Origin: CAZPMT01 sp964587655
GTDB lineage: Bacteria; Hydrogenedentota; Hydrogenedentia; Hydrogenedentales; SLHB01
Direction of reading: 5' to 3'
Assembly: GCA_964587655.1 (NCBI GenBank)
Contig: CAZPMT010000006.1
Coordinates: 33,122-97,121 of the forward strand
DNA length: 64,000 bases
Part shown: positions 44,101 to 51,862 of the stretch, one piece after another
Numbering within the stretch: position 1 is the stretch's first letter
Layout of the letters: every line of letters starts with the position of its first letter
The notes under the pieces: generated by a model
Database searches by the model: none
The model's input: only the letters and a program-made list of their open reading frames with translations
Told to the model about the DNA's origin: nothing
Translations under genes and position numbers: made by a program

Positions 44101-44803
44101 TATTGGGACAGACAACAACAGCCTCGACATAATAGTGCCTCCACCAATGGACCTGTGATTCAAGGTCCAGCAAAAGGGTCCGCGCCTTTTCCCGCGCTGC
44201 CCTCCTGCGCGATTCCTCCAAAATGTCCGCTATTCTGAGCAAAACTGCAAGCAGGGACATTCGCAGCCCCGCAGCGGGCTGGGTTAACTTATAATATCTG
44301 GCGGAGAACGCGTCGGTAGCATGGGATTCACAAAGGCAGGCTATTTCGTTAGAATGATCGGTATCGTCGAGTTGGATACCGATCGGTGGCGTGGCTGATC
44401 TGACCGAGTTCTGGACCATTTCAGCCGAAATCTGGTGATGATGCCTGCGGAGAGTAATGCGCCTGGTTTCCTCTGCGAGACCCTCCCAAGGTTGTCCTGG
44501 GTAAAGCTCAGAGACCGTTCGCGTCTTCCCCGCATTTTCGTATTGCATTCCGATGTCATGTAGATAGCACGCAGAGTAGAGCACAAACAACTCATCATCC
44601 TGAAGTTTGTGGGGGTTACCCTGAGCTTGAATCGGCTCGATCAGCTTGTCAATGAGTGTCACTATCTCATCGGAGTGGGCAAGGCTGTGGTCTGTGAAGT
44701 GCGGTAAGAGGTTGTTGGCGAGAATGGGTTTTACAGCGGTGCGTAAGATCTCCAGTTTAGCTCGCTTGCCTGCGTCCTTGACGTGTTGAAACCGACTGTC
44801 CAT
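41153..44803 (-). CDS. Giant HD-domain (HD-CE-like) protein with helical repeats
   Basis: 1216 residues from the ATG at 44803 with AAGGAG 11 nt upstream. The N-terminal ~300 residues resemble the HD-CE type of HD domain: PHFTDHSLAHSDEIVTLIDKL, then LYSACYLHDIGMQYENAG (the HD pair), HHHQISAEMV, and RMSLLAVLLRIADILEES. The remaining ~900 residues are continuous helices with TPR/ARM-like spacing and no recognisable catalytic motif. HD-CE proteins have been linked computationally to conflict systems with large helical sensor arms. The gene is solitary, beside element fragments, with GC content somewhat below its neighbours. Function is inferred. Confidence 0.7.
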   Translation of the reverse strand: MDSRFQHVKDAGKRAKLEILRTAVKPILANNLLPHFTDHSLAHSDEIVTLIDKLIEPIQAQGNPHKLQDDELFVLYSACYLHDIGMQYENAGKTRTVSELYPGQPWEGLAEETRRITLRRHHHQISAEMVQNSVRSATPPIGIQLDDTDHSNEIACLCESHATDAFSARYYKLTQPAAGLRMSLLAVLLRIADILEESRRRAAREKARTLLLDLESQVHWWRHYYVEAVVVCPNNKTITLHFDLPLSRYEEYRGVVPRLQMPLIENEIRIHGHVLNPYGLHYTIQYECPKKDYSAAEEMPSQVFDEMRNTLRRQDEQERERTNLLALRESSERCRELIHQIGLLPEQGLPVDQLMAELQREARELWNAGGKRSGWMLLASAYHKYAPALQPEDRLETGTSLAEMMLEDRFLRESVSVLAEIQGLSAELPENHKTRRRFSAVWARALSLACINEAVDAYVEAIRLCPDENERKMLAAELAEHRFLRGDLEEVRDLTKEALCDVRDPRHNTRERLVALRNLAMLEGRCVCLPLIESTARSISGLEKTAALMLKAEIIFLDGDAAAAKEVFCTEMDPVLPDDGGDLTLAVADNRNVVAAHSLDPDSAKDFYALVDERRKRNIDLWDAHEILVADEAASEGKHYDALPRYWSELVRTYRRRYWRGYWWASERMAQECLALGLPHEAAFHAMVAQTDKLTERIAEMLFQKRNPEFVSGTVAILLRGAKLARHAAFAASLLGKLGDIIVESDLPKVAAWLADWTCRTDLAPPFAKTTTAAWEALARIAYRLSEKEADKVIRQAQGDPAWKNRGQLRKHIISAVNVCVKSASVETVSQLSEDCLRLVGEWKSDFDYSDAVNLVCNVYLRVDDGQQKMMAKSLFPPGQNVSDPKKLQAASVIGIELGDEHLWSERARSAAGIVSQHVRRIAKGDKPTVAFGSYGTHISFSKPDEPQVVVQIDSGVYLDALFGNRTKMNPDAMEELTRALCKMLMEPENSINNKRILVNALRSFADAIPQCLYHEVHSALEPLYHGRIVEPTTGMTHAEAESPLNPFKMSMGNPKQLRGEALIAVAKFSSLQEGGIGEQFERALKQALTDEDGEMRLFGFAAVRELAVLPSSAVSALIMGTRDPDPDAARMAFDALVGRESLSLDDPSWRLLLFSMRMALKADDVGLRRIAATAVSELLKRSLQGELKTELTELQVAAHGDFCYSVRARAGSQAP

Positions 44804-44968
44804 CACGCTATTCTCTCCTTTCACTGATCGCTAAGTGTACTGCAACGAGAAAGCACGCTCAACCGCGGGCGCTGATTAGACTCCGGTTCAAGAGTCCAAC
44901 AAGGTGCCACCCTTTTTCTTTGATTTCCGGCAGATAACCTGTGAACAAGATTTGCCGGAGACGAACAC

Positions 44969-45094
44969 ATGATGTTGCTGCGCGAAGTGGTGGGGGACAT
45001 GTCGAGCATGCAAGACGTATACAAGCGGATGATTCGGAAGCTCCCGCCCGAGTCACCGGAGTGCCTCTACGCGAAATCGGAACTCGGGATGTAG
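44969..45094 (+). CDS. Possible 41-residue protein or gene remnant
   Basis: ATG preceded by CCGGAG at 8 nt; reads MSSMQDVYKRMIRKLPPESP and ends KSELGM. Composition is protein-like, but the frame is short and I recognise nothing. It may be the C-terminal remnant of a lost gene. Confidence 0.3.
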   Translation: MMLLREVVGDMSSMQDVYKRMIRKLPPESPECLYAKSELGM

Positions 45095-45221
45095 CTTACC
45101 GACCTCGCCCTCCCGATGCCATACTCATTTCGAGTAGATTTTTACTTGACGCAACGGGTATCCCGCCTCTTGTGGCGGGAGCCGCGTCCTTGACGAATGC
45201 CTCACAGAACCTTCTCCCAGA

Positions 45222-45250
45222 TTGCCGCCCGCAAGACCTGTACGTATAAT
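45222..45250 (+). promoter_or_regulatory. Promoter of the UroD-like gene
   Basis: TTGCCG (45222-45227), 17-nt spacer, TATAAT (45245-45250). Predicted start near 45257, giving a ~36-nt leader that includes the AAGGAAG ribosome site. Confidence 0.7.
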
Positions 45251-45292
45251 GCCGCGGAATGCCCTTCGGCCTATTGAACGAAAGGAAGAGCC

Positions 45293-46552
45293 ATGCCTGA
45301 TGAATCGCAATGGATGATTGTCCCTTCGGACGTTGAAGTGCTTCGAAGACTCGCCGAGCGTAAGGTCGAGATCGCAAATGATCCGGCCAACGTCGAGCGG
45401 CGGCGTCTCTGGTATGCGCTGGACGCGGATCGCGGCGAGCGGCCGATGATCCTGGCCGAGTCGTGGGTGGCGTTTGACGATCTGCCGGCGTCGCGAACGG
45501 TCTGCCGGGAGGAGTGGGCGAAGAAAATCGAAAAGGATCTCCGGTTCGAGATCTGGCAGTTCGAGGAAGTTCGCGACGATCATATCGTCGAGCCGTGGTT
45601 CAACGTGAAATGGCGCGTCGAGGTCAGCGACTACGGCGTTGCTTCGAAGCAGGAATACGCGGAGCGCGTCAGCGGGAACGTGTCGAGCCGGCGCTGGGAA
45701 CCGCCGCTCAAGGATCTCGACGGGGAGTTCGAGAAACTCCGTCCGAGGACGTACTCTGTCGATCGCGAGGGCACGCTGGCATGGAAAGCGCATCTTGATG
45801 AGGTGTTCGGCGGGATCCTGAAAATCCGTTTCCGCGGCGGTTTCTATTGGACGACGGGCCTGACGCAAGCGGTCATCGATCTCGTGGGACTCGAACAGAT
45901 GATGGTGTATATGTGCACCAATCCCGAGGGCATGCACCGCCTGATGGCCTTCCTTCAGTCGGATTGTCTCGCGTTCATCGATTGGCTCGAGCGGGAACGC
46001 CTGCTCTCGTTGAACAACGAGAACGACTACATCGGTTCAGGCAGCATGGGCTATTCGCGGGCGCTGCCGCAGCCCGGCTGGAAGGAAGGCGGACCTGTCC
46101 GCGCGAAGGATATGTGGACGCTGACGGAATCGCAGGAAACCGTCGGGGTCAGTCCGAACCAGTTCGAGGAATTTGTCGTCAGCTACTACCGTCCGATCGT
46201 CGAGCGGTTCGGGCGCGCCTACTATGGGTGCTGCGAGCCGGTCCACGACCGCTGGCAGTACGTCAAGACCCTGGCGAACCTCAAGCGCGTGTCAATCTCG
46301 CCGTGGTGCGACCAGTCCATCATGGCCGAAATACTCGGGCGTGACTACGTCTTCAGCCGGAAGCCGAACCCGACGCTCGTGAGCACGCCGGAGTTCAGTG
46401 AGGACCTTATTCGGGACGATCTGCGCCGCACGTTGACCGCGGCGCGCGACTGCAACGTCGAGGTGATCCTGAAGGACGTCCATACGCTTTGCGGCGAGCC
46501 GGGCCGCATGGCGCGATGGGTGAGCATTGCCCGCGAGATGATTGAGGAATGA
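45293..46552 (+). CDS. Uroporphyrinogen-decarboxylase-fold protein
   Basis: 419 residues with AAGGAAG before the ATG. The C-terminal ~230 residues match the URO-D barrel as used by corrinoid-linked methyltransferases and related enzymes (YYRPIVERFGRAYYGCCEPVHDRW, then LKRVSISPWCDQSIMAEILG). A Cys pair at YYGCCEP, with His two residues on, may bind metal. Such proteins are abundant in uncultured anaerobes and rarely make haem. Genes for a corrinoid protein are absent, so a methyltransferase role is only suggested. It converges on the SDR gene 13 nt away. Confidence 0.8.
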   Translation: MPDESQWMIVPSDVEVLRRLAERKVEIANDPANVERRRLWYALDADRGERPMILAESWVAFDDLPASRTVCREEWAKKIEKDLRFEIWQFEEVRDDHIVEPWFNVKWRVEVSDYGVASKQEYAERVSGNVSSRRWEPPLKDLDGEFEKLRPRTYSVDREGTLAWKAHLDEVFGGILKIRFRGGFYWTTGLTQAVIDLVGLEQMMVYMCTNPEGMHRLMAFLQSDCLAFIDWLERERLLSLNNENDYIGSGSMGYSRALPQPGWKEGGPVRAKDMWTLTESQETVGVSPNQFEEFVVSYYRPIVERFGRAYYGCCEPVHDRWQYVKTLANLKRVSISPWCDQSIMAEILGRDYVFSRKPNPTLVSTPEFSEDLIRDDLRRTLTAARDCNVEVILKDVHTLCGEPGRMARWVSIAREMIEE

Positions 46553-46565
46553 GATCGGCAGGGGG

Positions 46566-47357
46566 TTACCGCATTTCCTGGCCGCCGGTGACGTTGATGG
46601 CCTGGCCTGTCATGTAGGCTGCGTCGTCGGAAGCGAGGAATACGAGTACGTTTGTTACGTCGCGATAGGTGCAGCTACGCTTCAAGGGGACCTGATCGAT
46701 ATACTTCTGCCGGACCTGTTCCTCGGTGATGCCCTGGTTCGCGGCGTACTGTTTGAACAAGCTGTTGACCCAGAGCGGCGAGTCAAGCAGGTTGCCGGGG
46801 CAGATGGCGTTCACTCGGATGCCCTTTTCCGCGAACTCGAGGGCGAGGCTCTGCGTCACGCCGATCCCGCCGAACTTGGAGGCCGCGTAGGCGCTGTTCC
46901 TGAAGCTGCCCTTTTTCCCGGACTTCGAGTTGATGTCGATGATGCACCCGCCGCGTCCGCCGGCCAGCATCACGCGTGCGGCCTCGCGCGCGCAGATGAA
47001 GTAGCCGACGAGATTCACGTCTATGACCTTGCGCCACTTTGCGGCGTCGAACTCGATCGAGCCTCCGGAGACGAGGATGCCGGCGTTGCAGACCATGATG
47101 TCGAGGCCGTGTAGAAGCTCCGCGGCCTTGTCCATCGAGAGGCGGACGGCGTCCGCATCGGCAATGTCGACTTGATCAGCTTCGACTCGGCGGCCGGACT
47201 TGCTCGCGACGGCCTTCGCCGTTTCGCGCGCCTTCCCGGCGTTTACGTCCCAAATGACAACGTCGCACCCTTCCTCGGCCAGGCGTTCGACGATGGCGGC
47301 TCCTAGACCTTGCGCGCCGCCGGTTACCAACGCTTTCTTTCCTTCCAGACGTCCCAT
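46566..47357 (-). CDS. SDR family oxidoreductase (sorbitol-6-phosphate dehydrogenase-like)
   Basis: 263 residues from the ATG at 47357. Classical SDR motifs: TGGAQGLG (NAD-binding Gly-rich loop, residues ~11-18), D(V) after the second strand for NAD preference, NAG, and catalytic Ser (INSKSG), YAASK (Tyr-x3-Lys), then PGN. The sequence type resembles sugar-alcohol-phosphate dehydrogenases. Its start overlaps the stop of the preceding dehydrogenase gene (TGATG). Third gene of the aldolase-dehydrogenase-SDR operon. Confidence 0.85.
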   Translation of the reverse strand: MGRLEGKKALVTGGAQGLGAAIVERLAEEGCDVVIWDVNAGKARETAKAVASKSGRRVEADQVDIADADAVRLSMDKAAELLHGLDIMVCNAGILVSGGSIEFDAAKWRKVIDVNLVGYFICAREAARVMLAGGRGGCIIDINSKSGKKGSFRNSAYAASKFGGIGVTQSLALEFAEKGIRVNAICPGNLLDSPLWVNSLFKQYAANQGITEEQVRQKYIDQVPLKRSCTYRDVTNVLVFLASDDAAYMTGQAINVTGGQEMR

Positions 47358-48979
47358 CACGCGTACATCTCCAGCAAGGCTTCCTCGGCCTCTTTCGTCC
47401 ATTCCCCTTGCGGGCCGAGCGTGGTCTTCAACTCCGGGATTCTCTCCGGGATTTCCTCGATGGCCATCAGCGGAAGCTCAGGGATCTGTGTGTAGATGAC
47501 CGTTTTCCCCGGGAAACGCGCCGCCTTGACACCCTCAAGACCTTCACGTCCCGCATTGAGCCCGCCGATGGCCGCGACGCTCATGTTGGTGTTTAGCTGC
47601 TTGTTTTCCACCATATCGAGGACCTTGCGCAAATCCCGGATGCGCGATCCGCTCGAACCGACGATCTTCACGCCGCGGCACAGGTCCTCGATCAGGATGC
47701 CGGCCATGCTGCCGATACCCAGCCCGGCGAACACGTTCATAAACGCATTGTCGGCCGCAAAAGCCATCGCGCCGGAAACCAGCGCCGGCACCGGCGCAAG
47801 CACCACTACATCATCATAGCCTTTAGGGGCGAGGGCCTTGACGGCTGCGTCCATGGCCGCCTGCGAGTCGAATTCCGAAGGCGCGAACGTCCTCAACTCG
47901 ATGCCGTTCTTCTCCGCGAGACCCGCGAACCGCGCCTGAATGTGGTCCAAGCGCGCGCGATCGAGATCCGTCACCACTGCGAGACTCGGACCGTTCTCGA
48001 TCTCGAGTGCGCGCTGCACGTGCATCTGCCCCATGGGTCCGCCTGCGCCGATGAACAGCGCCCTCCCCCCGGGGAGAAGGTCGTTGCGCCGGTTGGCGTC
48101 CGCCAACGCCGTCATGTCGCCGCCGCCATAGAACCGCAGGTTGTCATAATGGATGCGGCCGATATCGAGAGACACGGACCCGGTTTCGGCTGGAGCGCCC
48201 AAGAGGAACATTACGCCGTTCTTGCGCATGCGCGGCGCGAGCGCATTGACCATATCAGGCGTGGGCGCGCAGACGATCATGTCGTCGAACTTCTCATCCG
48301 TCAATCCTTCGAGCGTGCGCGGCACAACCATCGCGAACGGGTTCACATCGCGCCAATTGCCCGGATCGTCATCGGTGACGATGAGTAGCTCGCCGTCTCC
48401 GGGCGTCACGCGATCTTCGAGACAGTATGACATTTCAACACACGCCCACGGCTCGGCCAGCGCGGCTTCGCTGTACCCGGTATCGGGCTTAACCGGAATA
48501 AGGTAACAACCCTCGTCGCCCGCCAGGGCGCGCTCATCCAGATAGCAATACTGCTGCATTCCGCCCGGAATTAGATACCCGAACGCGTAGCCCACGCCGT
48601 TCACGTAGATGTCGGCCTGCACGACGAAGCGCTCGCCGACGCGAAACGTGTCCTTCCATTGCTCGCCGATCTTCATGATCGTCACCGAGCATTCGTGCCC
48701 GAGCACGGTCGGATCCTCCGAGAGGTCGCGGCCGCGCAGGCGAGGATGCGCGCTGCCTTGGTTGATGATCTTGATGTCGGAAAGACAAAGGCCTAGCGCG
48801 TCAACGCGCAACAGGATCTCGTTTTCCTTCGGTCCGCGCAATTCAAGTGTGGTGGGCTTCCCCTTCTTGCCCAGATTGTCGAATCCGGCGCCAAAGACCT
48901 GCCACGCCAGGTACGTCTTGGGAAGCGGCCCTTCCCCTATGCGGTAGTTTTCCGGCTTCGCCACGGTTGACTCCTTCAT
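47357..48979 (-). CDS. Large zinc-type alcohol dehydrogenase-like protein (sorbose-1-phosphate-reductase-like)
   Basis: 540 residues, longer than the usual 350. The N-terminal GroES-like region has LGLCLSDIKIINQG (Cys) and VLGHECSVTI (His-Glu), the catalytic zinc ligands of medium-chain dehydrogenases. The Rossmann part contains GRALFIGAGGPMGQMHVQRA. An insertion of about 100 residues around 200-300 sets it apart and resembles the L-sorbose-1-phosphate reductase group. Start ATG overlaps the aldolase stop (ATGA). The operon suggests oxidation/reduction of a phosphorylated sugar alcohol before aldol cleavage. Confidence 0.75.
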   Translation of the reverse strand: MKESTVAKPENYRIGEGPLPKTYLAWQVFGAGFDNLGKKGKPTTLELRGPKENEILLRVDALGLCLSDIKIINQGSAHPRLRGRDLSEDPTVLGHECSVTIMKIGEQWKDTFRVGERFVVQADIYVNGVGYAFGYLIPGGMQQYCYLDERALAGDEGCYLIPVKPDTGYSEAALAEPWACVEMSYCLEDRVTPGDGELLIVTDDDPGNWRDVNPFAMVVPRTLEGLTDEKFDDMIVCAPTPDMVNALAPRMRKNGVMFLLGAPAETGSVSLDIGRIHYDNLRFYGGGDMTALADANRRNDLLPGGRALFIGAGGPMGQMHVQRALEIENGPSLAVVTDLDRARLDHIQARFAGLAEKNGIELRTFAPSEFDSQAAMDAAVKALAPKGYDDVVVLAPVPALVSGAMAFAADNAFMNVFAGLGIGSMAGILIEDLCRGVKIVGSSGSRIRDLRKVLDMVENKQLNTNMSVAAIGGLNAGREGLEGVKAARFPGKTVIYTQIPELPLMAIEEIPERIPELKTTLGPQGEWTKEAEEALLEMYA

Positions 48980-49734
48980 TCGGCAATTGTCTTTTCGCGA
49001 TATTTCTCGTCCGGACGCGTGTAGATCCGATCAATGTCCTTCGGCGGCATGAAACGCGGCCCGCCCAGTGAGTATGCGCCCACCATGATCCGCGATATCT
49101 TCTCGGCCATATCCGTAATGTTAGTCACGGCCTTCGGCGTGTCGCCCATTGCGATCAATCCATGTCCTTCCATCATGATGGCGCGCGGCAATACGCCCTC
49201 CTCCTCGACGTACCGTCTGACGCGTGAGCGGATCTCTCGGGCAAGCACCAGGCCGGGATCGACGTAAGGAACGTACACGCTCTTGTGGCCCATGACCACG
49301 ACGTGGTCCGGACAGATGCGGCCCGCCGAAACTTCCTCCGCAAGGACCGAGCACAACAGCATGTTCGTGAACGTGGGATGCGTGTGACCGACGAAGTTGC
49401 ACCCGGGGCAACTGAGAAGTGCGGCGTGAAACATCGTCTCCACCGAAGGGCGGCGCGTTTCGTTCTTATCGACGAGCGCGTCCTTGAGGACCTGCGTCAC
49501 GGCGGAGTCGTCCGCCTTGGGATCGTCGAGGATCGCCAGAACCTTGGACATCGACACGGCGACAAATCCGCCCGCATCGATTGATGCCAGCATGAATCCG
49601 GACGCCTTCACGTAGAATGCGTCATAATCGATACGCGCGGACGTGTTCCCTTCGCCGAGGATAACGTAGCCCCGGCCGGGATCGCCGAGATACCGTGACA
49701 TCTCGACGAGTTGCTGCAAGACAGCCTCACTCAT
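48976..49734 (-). CDS. Class II aldolase/adducin family protein
   Basis: 252 residues. Zinc-ligand motifs of the L-fuculose-phosphate-aldolase family are visible: GEGNTSARI with the phosphate-binding Ser-x-Arg region, catalytic Glu in SVETMFHAALL, VGHTHPTF (His-x-His) and MEGHGLIAMGD (third His). It cleaves a sugar phosphate to dihydroxyacetone phosphate or pyruvate plus an aldehyde; substrate not assignable. First gene of a three-gene operon whose members overlap by 1-4 nt, driven by the promoter at 49770-49799. Confidence 0.85.
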   Translation of the reverse strand: MSEAVLQQLVEMSRYLGDPGRGYVILGEGNTSARIDYDAFYVKASGFMLASIDAGGFVAVSMSKVLAILDDPKADDSAVTQVLKDALVDKNETRRPSVETMFHAALLSCPGCNFVGHTHPTFTNMLLCSVLAEEVSAGRICPDHVVVMGHKSVYVPYVDPGLVLAREIRSRVRRYVEEEGVLPRAIMMEGHGLIAMGDTPKAVTNITDMAEKISRIMVGAYSLGGPRFMPPKDIDRIYTRPDEKYREKTIAE

Positions 49735-49769
49735 AAGCGGCTCTCAGATGTTTGGAGATAAGACAAGCC

Positions 49770-49799
49770 AGTATATCAAGCGGGCCGTGTGCAGGGCAA
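49770..49799 (-). promoter_or_regulatory. Promoter of the aldolase operon
   Basis: On the minus strand TTGCCC (49799-49794) and TATACT (49775-49770) are 18 nt apart. Predicted start near 49763, leader ~29 nt. Confidence 0.6.
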
Positions 49800-49834
49800 C
49801 GAATTCACTTGCGAAGGGCCTAGTGCGTGCAGGC

Positions 49835-49862
49835 TTGCGATCTAACGCAAAGCGTGTAATAC
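49835..49862 (+). promoter_or_regulatory. Weak promoter candidate for the histidine kinase
   Basis: TTGCGA (49835-49840) and TAATAC (49857-49862), spacer 16 nt. Confidence 0.3.
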
Positions 49863-49911
49863 TTGGCAGGACAGGAGACGTCCTGCATCATGGGCTGTAG
49901 GGAGACGTTGC

Positions 49912-51345
49912 ATGACGTTGCGGGTTGGTGACGGCGGAACGGTTGACCAAGCGGCTGTTGTGGCTCAACGCGGCGTGGGGGCGCCACTTCTTCTCCATGA
50001 GGAACTGGTGGGAAAGCGGCTCTACGTCAACTCGCAGGTCCGGTTCCTGGTGGCGGTGGGAATTGTGGCCGGAGCATTCGTTGCCAGGCGCTTGCTGGGT
50101 ATTCCCGAACTCGATGTTGTCAGGCTTCTCGAGTTGGCCGCACTCCTGGCGGTCTTCAATGTGGGGATCTTTCTGTATGCCCGCCGGCATAGGACGATCG
50201 AGCGTCGGCTTCCTGAGTATCGCCACTTGGTGGGGATCATGCACCTCTCCATCGCCGTGGACTTCGTGTTCTTGACCGTGGCTGTGTGGTTAGCGGGTGG
50301 TGCGAAGTCTCCGTTCCTGACGTTCTACCTGTTGCACGTGATTCTCGCGGCGGCATTTCTGTCTCCAAAGGCGGCTTCTGGACATGCGCTTTGGGGTTAC
50401 GCACTGTTGAGCGGACTCCTGTTTGGCCAATGGTGCGGCATGATACCGCTGCATCTTCCTGTAGGGATTGTGAACAGCGCGCAGCCGCTCGACGGGCGAT
50501 ATGTGCTCACCGTGCTCGTTGTGCAAGGCGTTCTGATGGCGCTGGGCATCTATTTGGTGTCGGGGTTAACCGGCCTTCTTCGTCGCGGCGAGCAGCAATT
50601 GCGTAACGCCAACCGGGAACTTGAGCGGGTGTCGCGCATTCAGCGGGACTTCCTCCACATTGCGCTGCACGATCTGAAATCGCCGGTGAATGCCGCGATC
50701 ATGCTGATTCAAAGTCTCAAGATCGCATCCAGTCCGCCGCTCTCGGAGCAGCAACTGCAATGGGTGGAGCGGGCGCGCGCGCGGCTGAATGAGGCGGTCT
50801 CGTTCCTGCACGATTTCAGCGTGCTGGCGCTCTTGGACGCGGCGGACATCCGAAGGCAGGCGGAGCAAATCGACACCGCGGCCCTATTGCAGGGCGTGAT
50901 CTCGGAAAACGAGGACGCGATCCGGGAGCGCGATCAATCCCTGGAGGTGGAACTCGTGGAGCCGTTGCCTGCGCTGCACGGCATCGATCGTCTCTTGCAC
51001 GAGGCGGTCGCGAACCTTATCACGAATGCCAGCAAGTACACGCCGCCGCAAGGGACAATCACATTGCGGGCGTGCCGTAACGAGCGGCACGTCCGGATTG
51101 AGGTGCGGGACAATGGGATTGGGATCGCCCCGGAAGATCAGAGGCGGCTGTTTCAGGAGTTTGTGCGGATTAAACGGAAGGATAGTCCCATAGGTGAAGT
51201 CACGGGCAGCGGGTTGGGCCTTTCGATTGTTCGCCGCGTCGTGGAGGCCCACGGCGGCCGGGTGGGCGTAACCAGCGAACTGAACAAAGGCAGCACTTTT
51301 TTCATCGAGTTGCCGGTCCATGCGGCCCACCTGCTCGAACGCTGA
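49912..51345 (+). CDS. Membrane-bound sensor histidine kinase
   Basis: 477 residues; AGGGAG precedes the ATG at 49912. Five to six membrane helices occupy residues ~40-225. A HisKA domain follows with the phospho-acceptor His in LHIALHDLKSPVNAA (~255). The HATPase domain has all boxes: N (VANLITNASKYT), G1 (RDNGIGIAPED), F (FQEFVRIKR) and G2 (GSGLGLSIVRR). No receiver domain or adjacent response regulator is present, so it is an orphan. The first ~35 residues read less naturally than the rest; a start further downstream is possible. Its 3' end overlaps the convergent hydrogenase-protease gene by 44 nt. Confidence 0.88.
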   Translation: MTLRVGDGGTVDQAAVVAQRGVGAPLLLHEELVGKRLYVNSQVRFLVAVGIVAGAFVARRLLGIPELDVVRLLELAALLAVFNVGIFLYARRHRTIERRLPEYRHLVGIMHLSIAVDFVFLTVAVWLAGGAKSPFLTFYLLHVILAAAFLSPKAASGHALWGYALLSGLLFGQWCGMIPLHLPVGIVNSAQPLDGRYVLTVLVVQGVLMALGIYLVSGLTGLLRRGEQQLRNANRELERVSRIQRDFLHIALHDLKSPVNAAIMLIQSLKIASSPPLSEQQLQWVERARARLNEAVSFLHDFSVLALLDAADIRRQAEQIDTAALLQGVISENEDAIRERDQSLEVELVEPLPALHGIDRLLHEAVANLITNASKYTPPQGTITLRACRNERHVRIEVRDNGIGIAPEDQRRLFQEFVRIKRKDSPIGEVTGSGLGLSIVRRVVEAHGGRVGVTSELNKGSTFFIELPVHAAHLLER

Positions 51346-51838
51346 CCGGCTTCAGGATGGCGTGCGTGAACATGCCGAATTCCGCGGAGAGGATGTGCTC
51401 GACCATCCGCGGAACCGTCGCCGCGACCGCGTCCGTCATGGACGTGCCGAATGTCGTGATGTCCTCTACCTCGATCCCGTAGACGCGGACGGTCCTTGGG
51501 ACTCTCATGTTGAGGCGGCGCGCCAACTCGAGTCCCTCGATGAGTCCCACGTGGTGGATCATAGTGGGGATCTCAGGAGGCGTGGCCGTCGAAAGATCAA
51601 CAAGAAAGAACTCGCCCGGGGACGCATGATCGGTCTGCATCGCGTCGACTATGATGGCCTTGTCGTAACCGTAGAGCATTTCGACGAGTTCGAAGCCGCC
51701 GACGCCGGCCTCGATGAAATCCACGCCGGCATCGGGGTTGAGGGACTCATACACGCGGCGCGCCACGACGATCCCTACCGCGTCGTCGGAAAGGATCGGA
51801 TTGCCGAGACCGACGATCACGGACTTGGGAGCGGACAT
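51302..51838 (-). CDS. [NiFe] hydrogenase maturation protease
   Basis: 178 residues of the HyaD/HybD/HoxW family. GLGNPILSDDAVG holds the first nickel-sensing Asp, VDAMQTD the second, and HHVGL the conserved His. The protease removes the C-terminal peptide of the large subunit after Ni insertion. It lies 24 nt after mvhA, whose product ends in a cleavable tail, so it is dedicated to that subunit. Convergent 44-nt overlap with the histidine kinase. Other hyp maturation genes are not in the window. Confidence 0.9.
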   Translation of the reverse strand: MSAPKSVIVGLGNPILSDDAVGIVVARRVYESLNPDAGVDFIEAGVGGFELVEMLYGYDKAIIVDAMQTDHASPGEFFLVDLSTATPPEIPTMIHHVGLIEGLELARRLNMRVPRTVRVYGIEVEDITTFGTSMTDAVAATVPRMVEHILSAEFGMFTHAILKPVSVRAGGPHGPATR

Positions 51839-51862
51839 GGTTTCAGGCCAGCGGCACGCCTG

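Larger units (their letters stand above)
44804..45292. other. Intergenic region between the HD protein and the UroD gene
   Basis: Contains a possible 41-codon frame (44969-45094), a short perfect hairpin CCCGCC-N6-GGCGGG (45162-45179), and the promoter at 45222-45250. Nothing else is recognisable. Confidence 0.5.

Noticed and set aside
49912..50040. Frameshift at the N-terminus of the histidine kinase
   Set aside because: A second frame (RLTKRLLWLNAAWGRHFF) also looks plausible before the membrane region, but the annotated frame has a good ribosome site and is open; evidence is insufficient to call an error.
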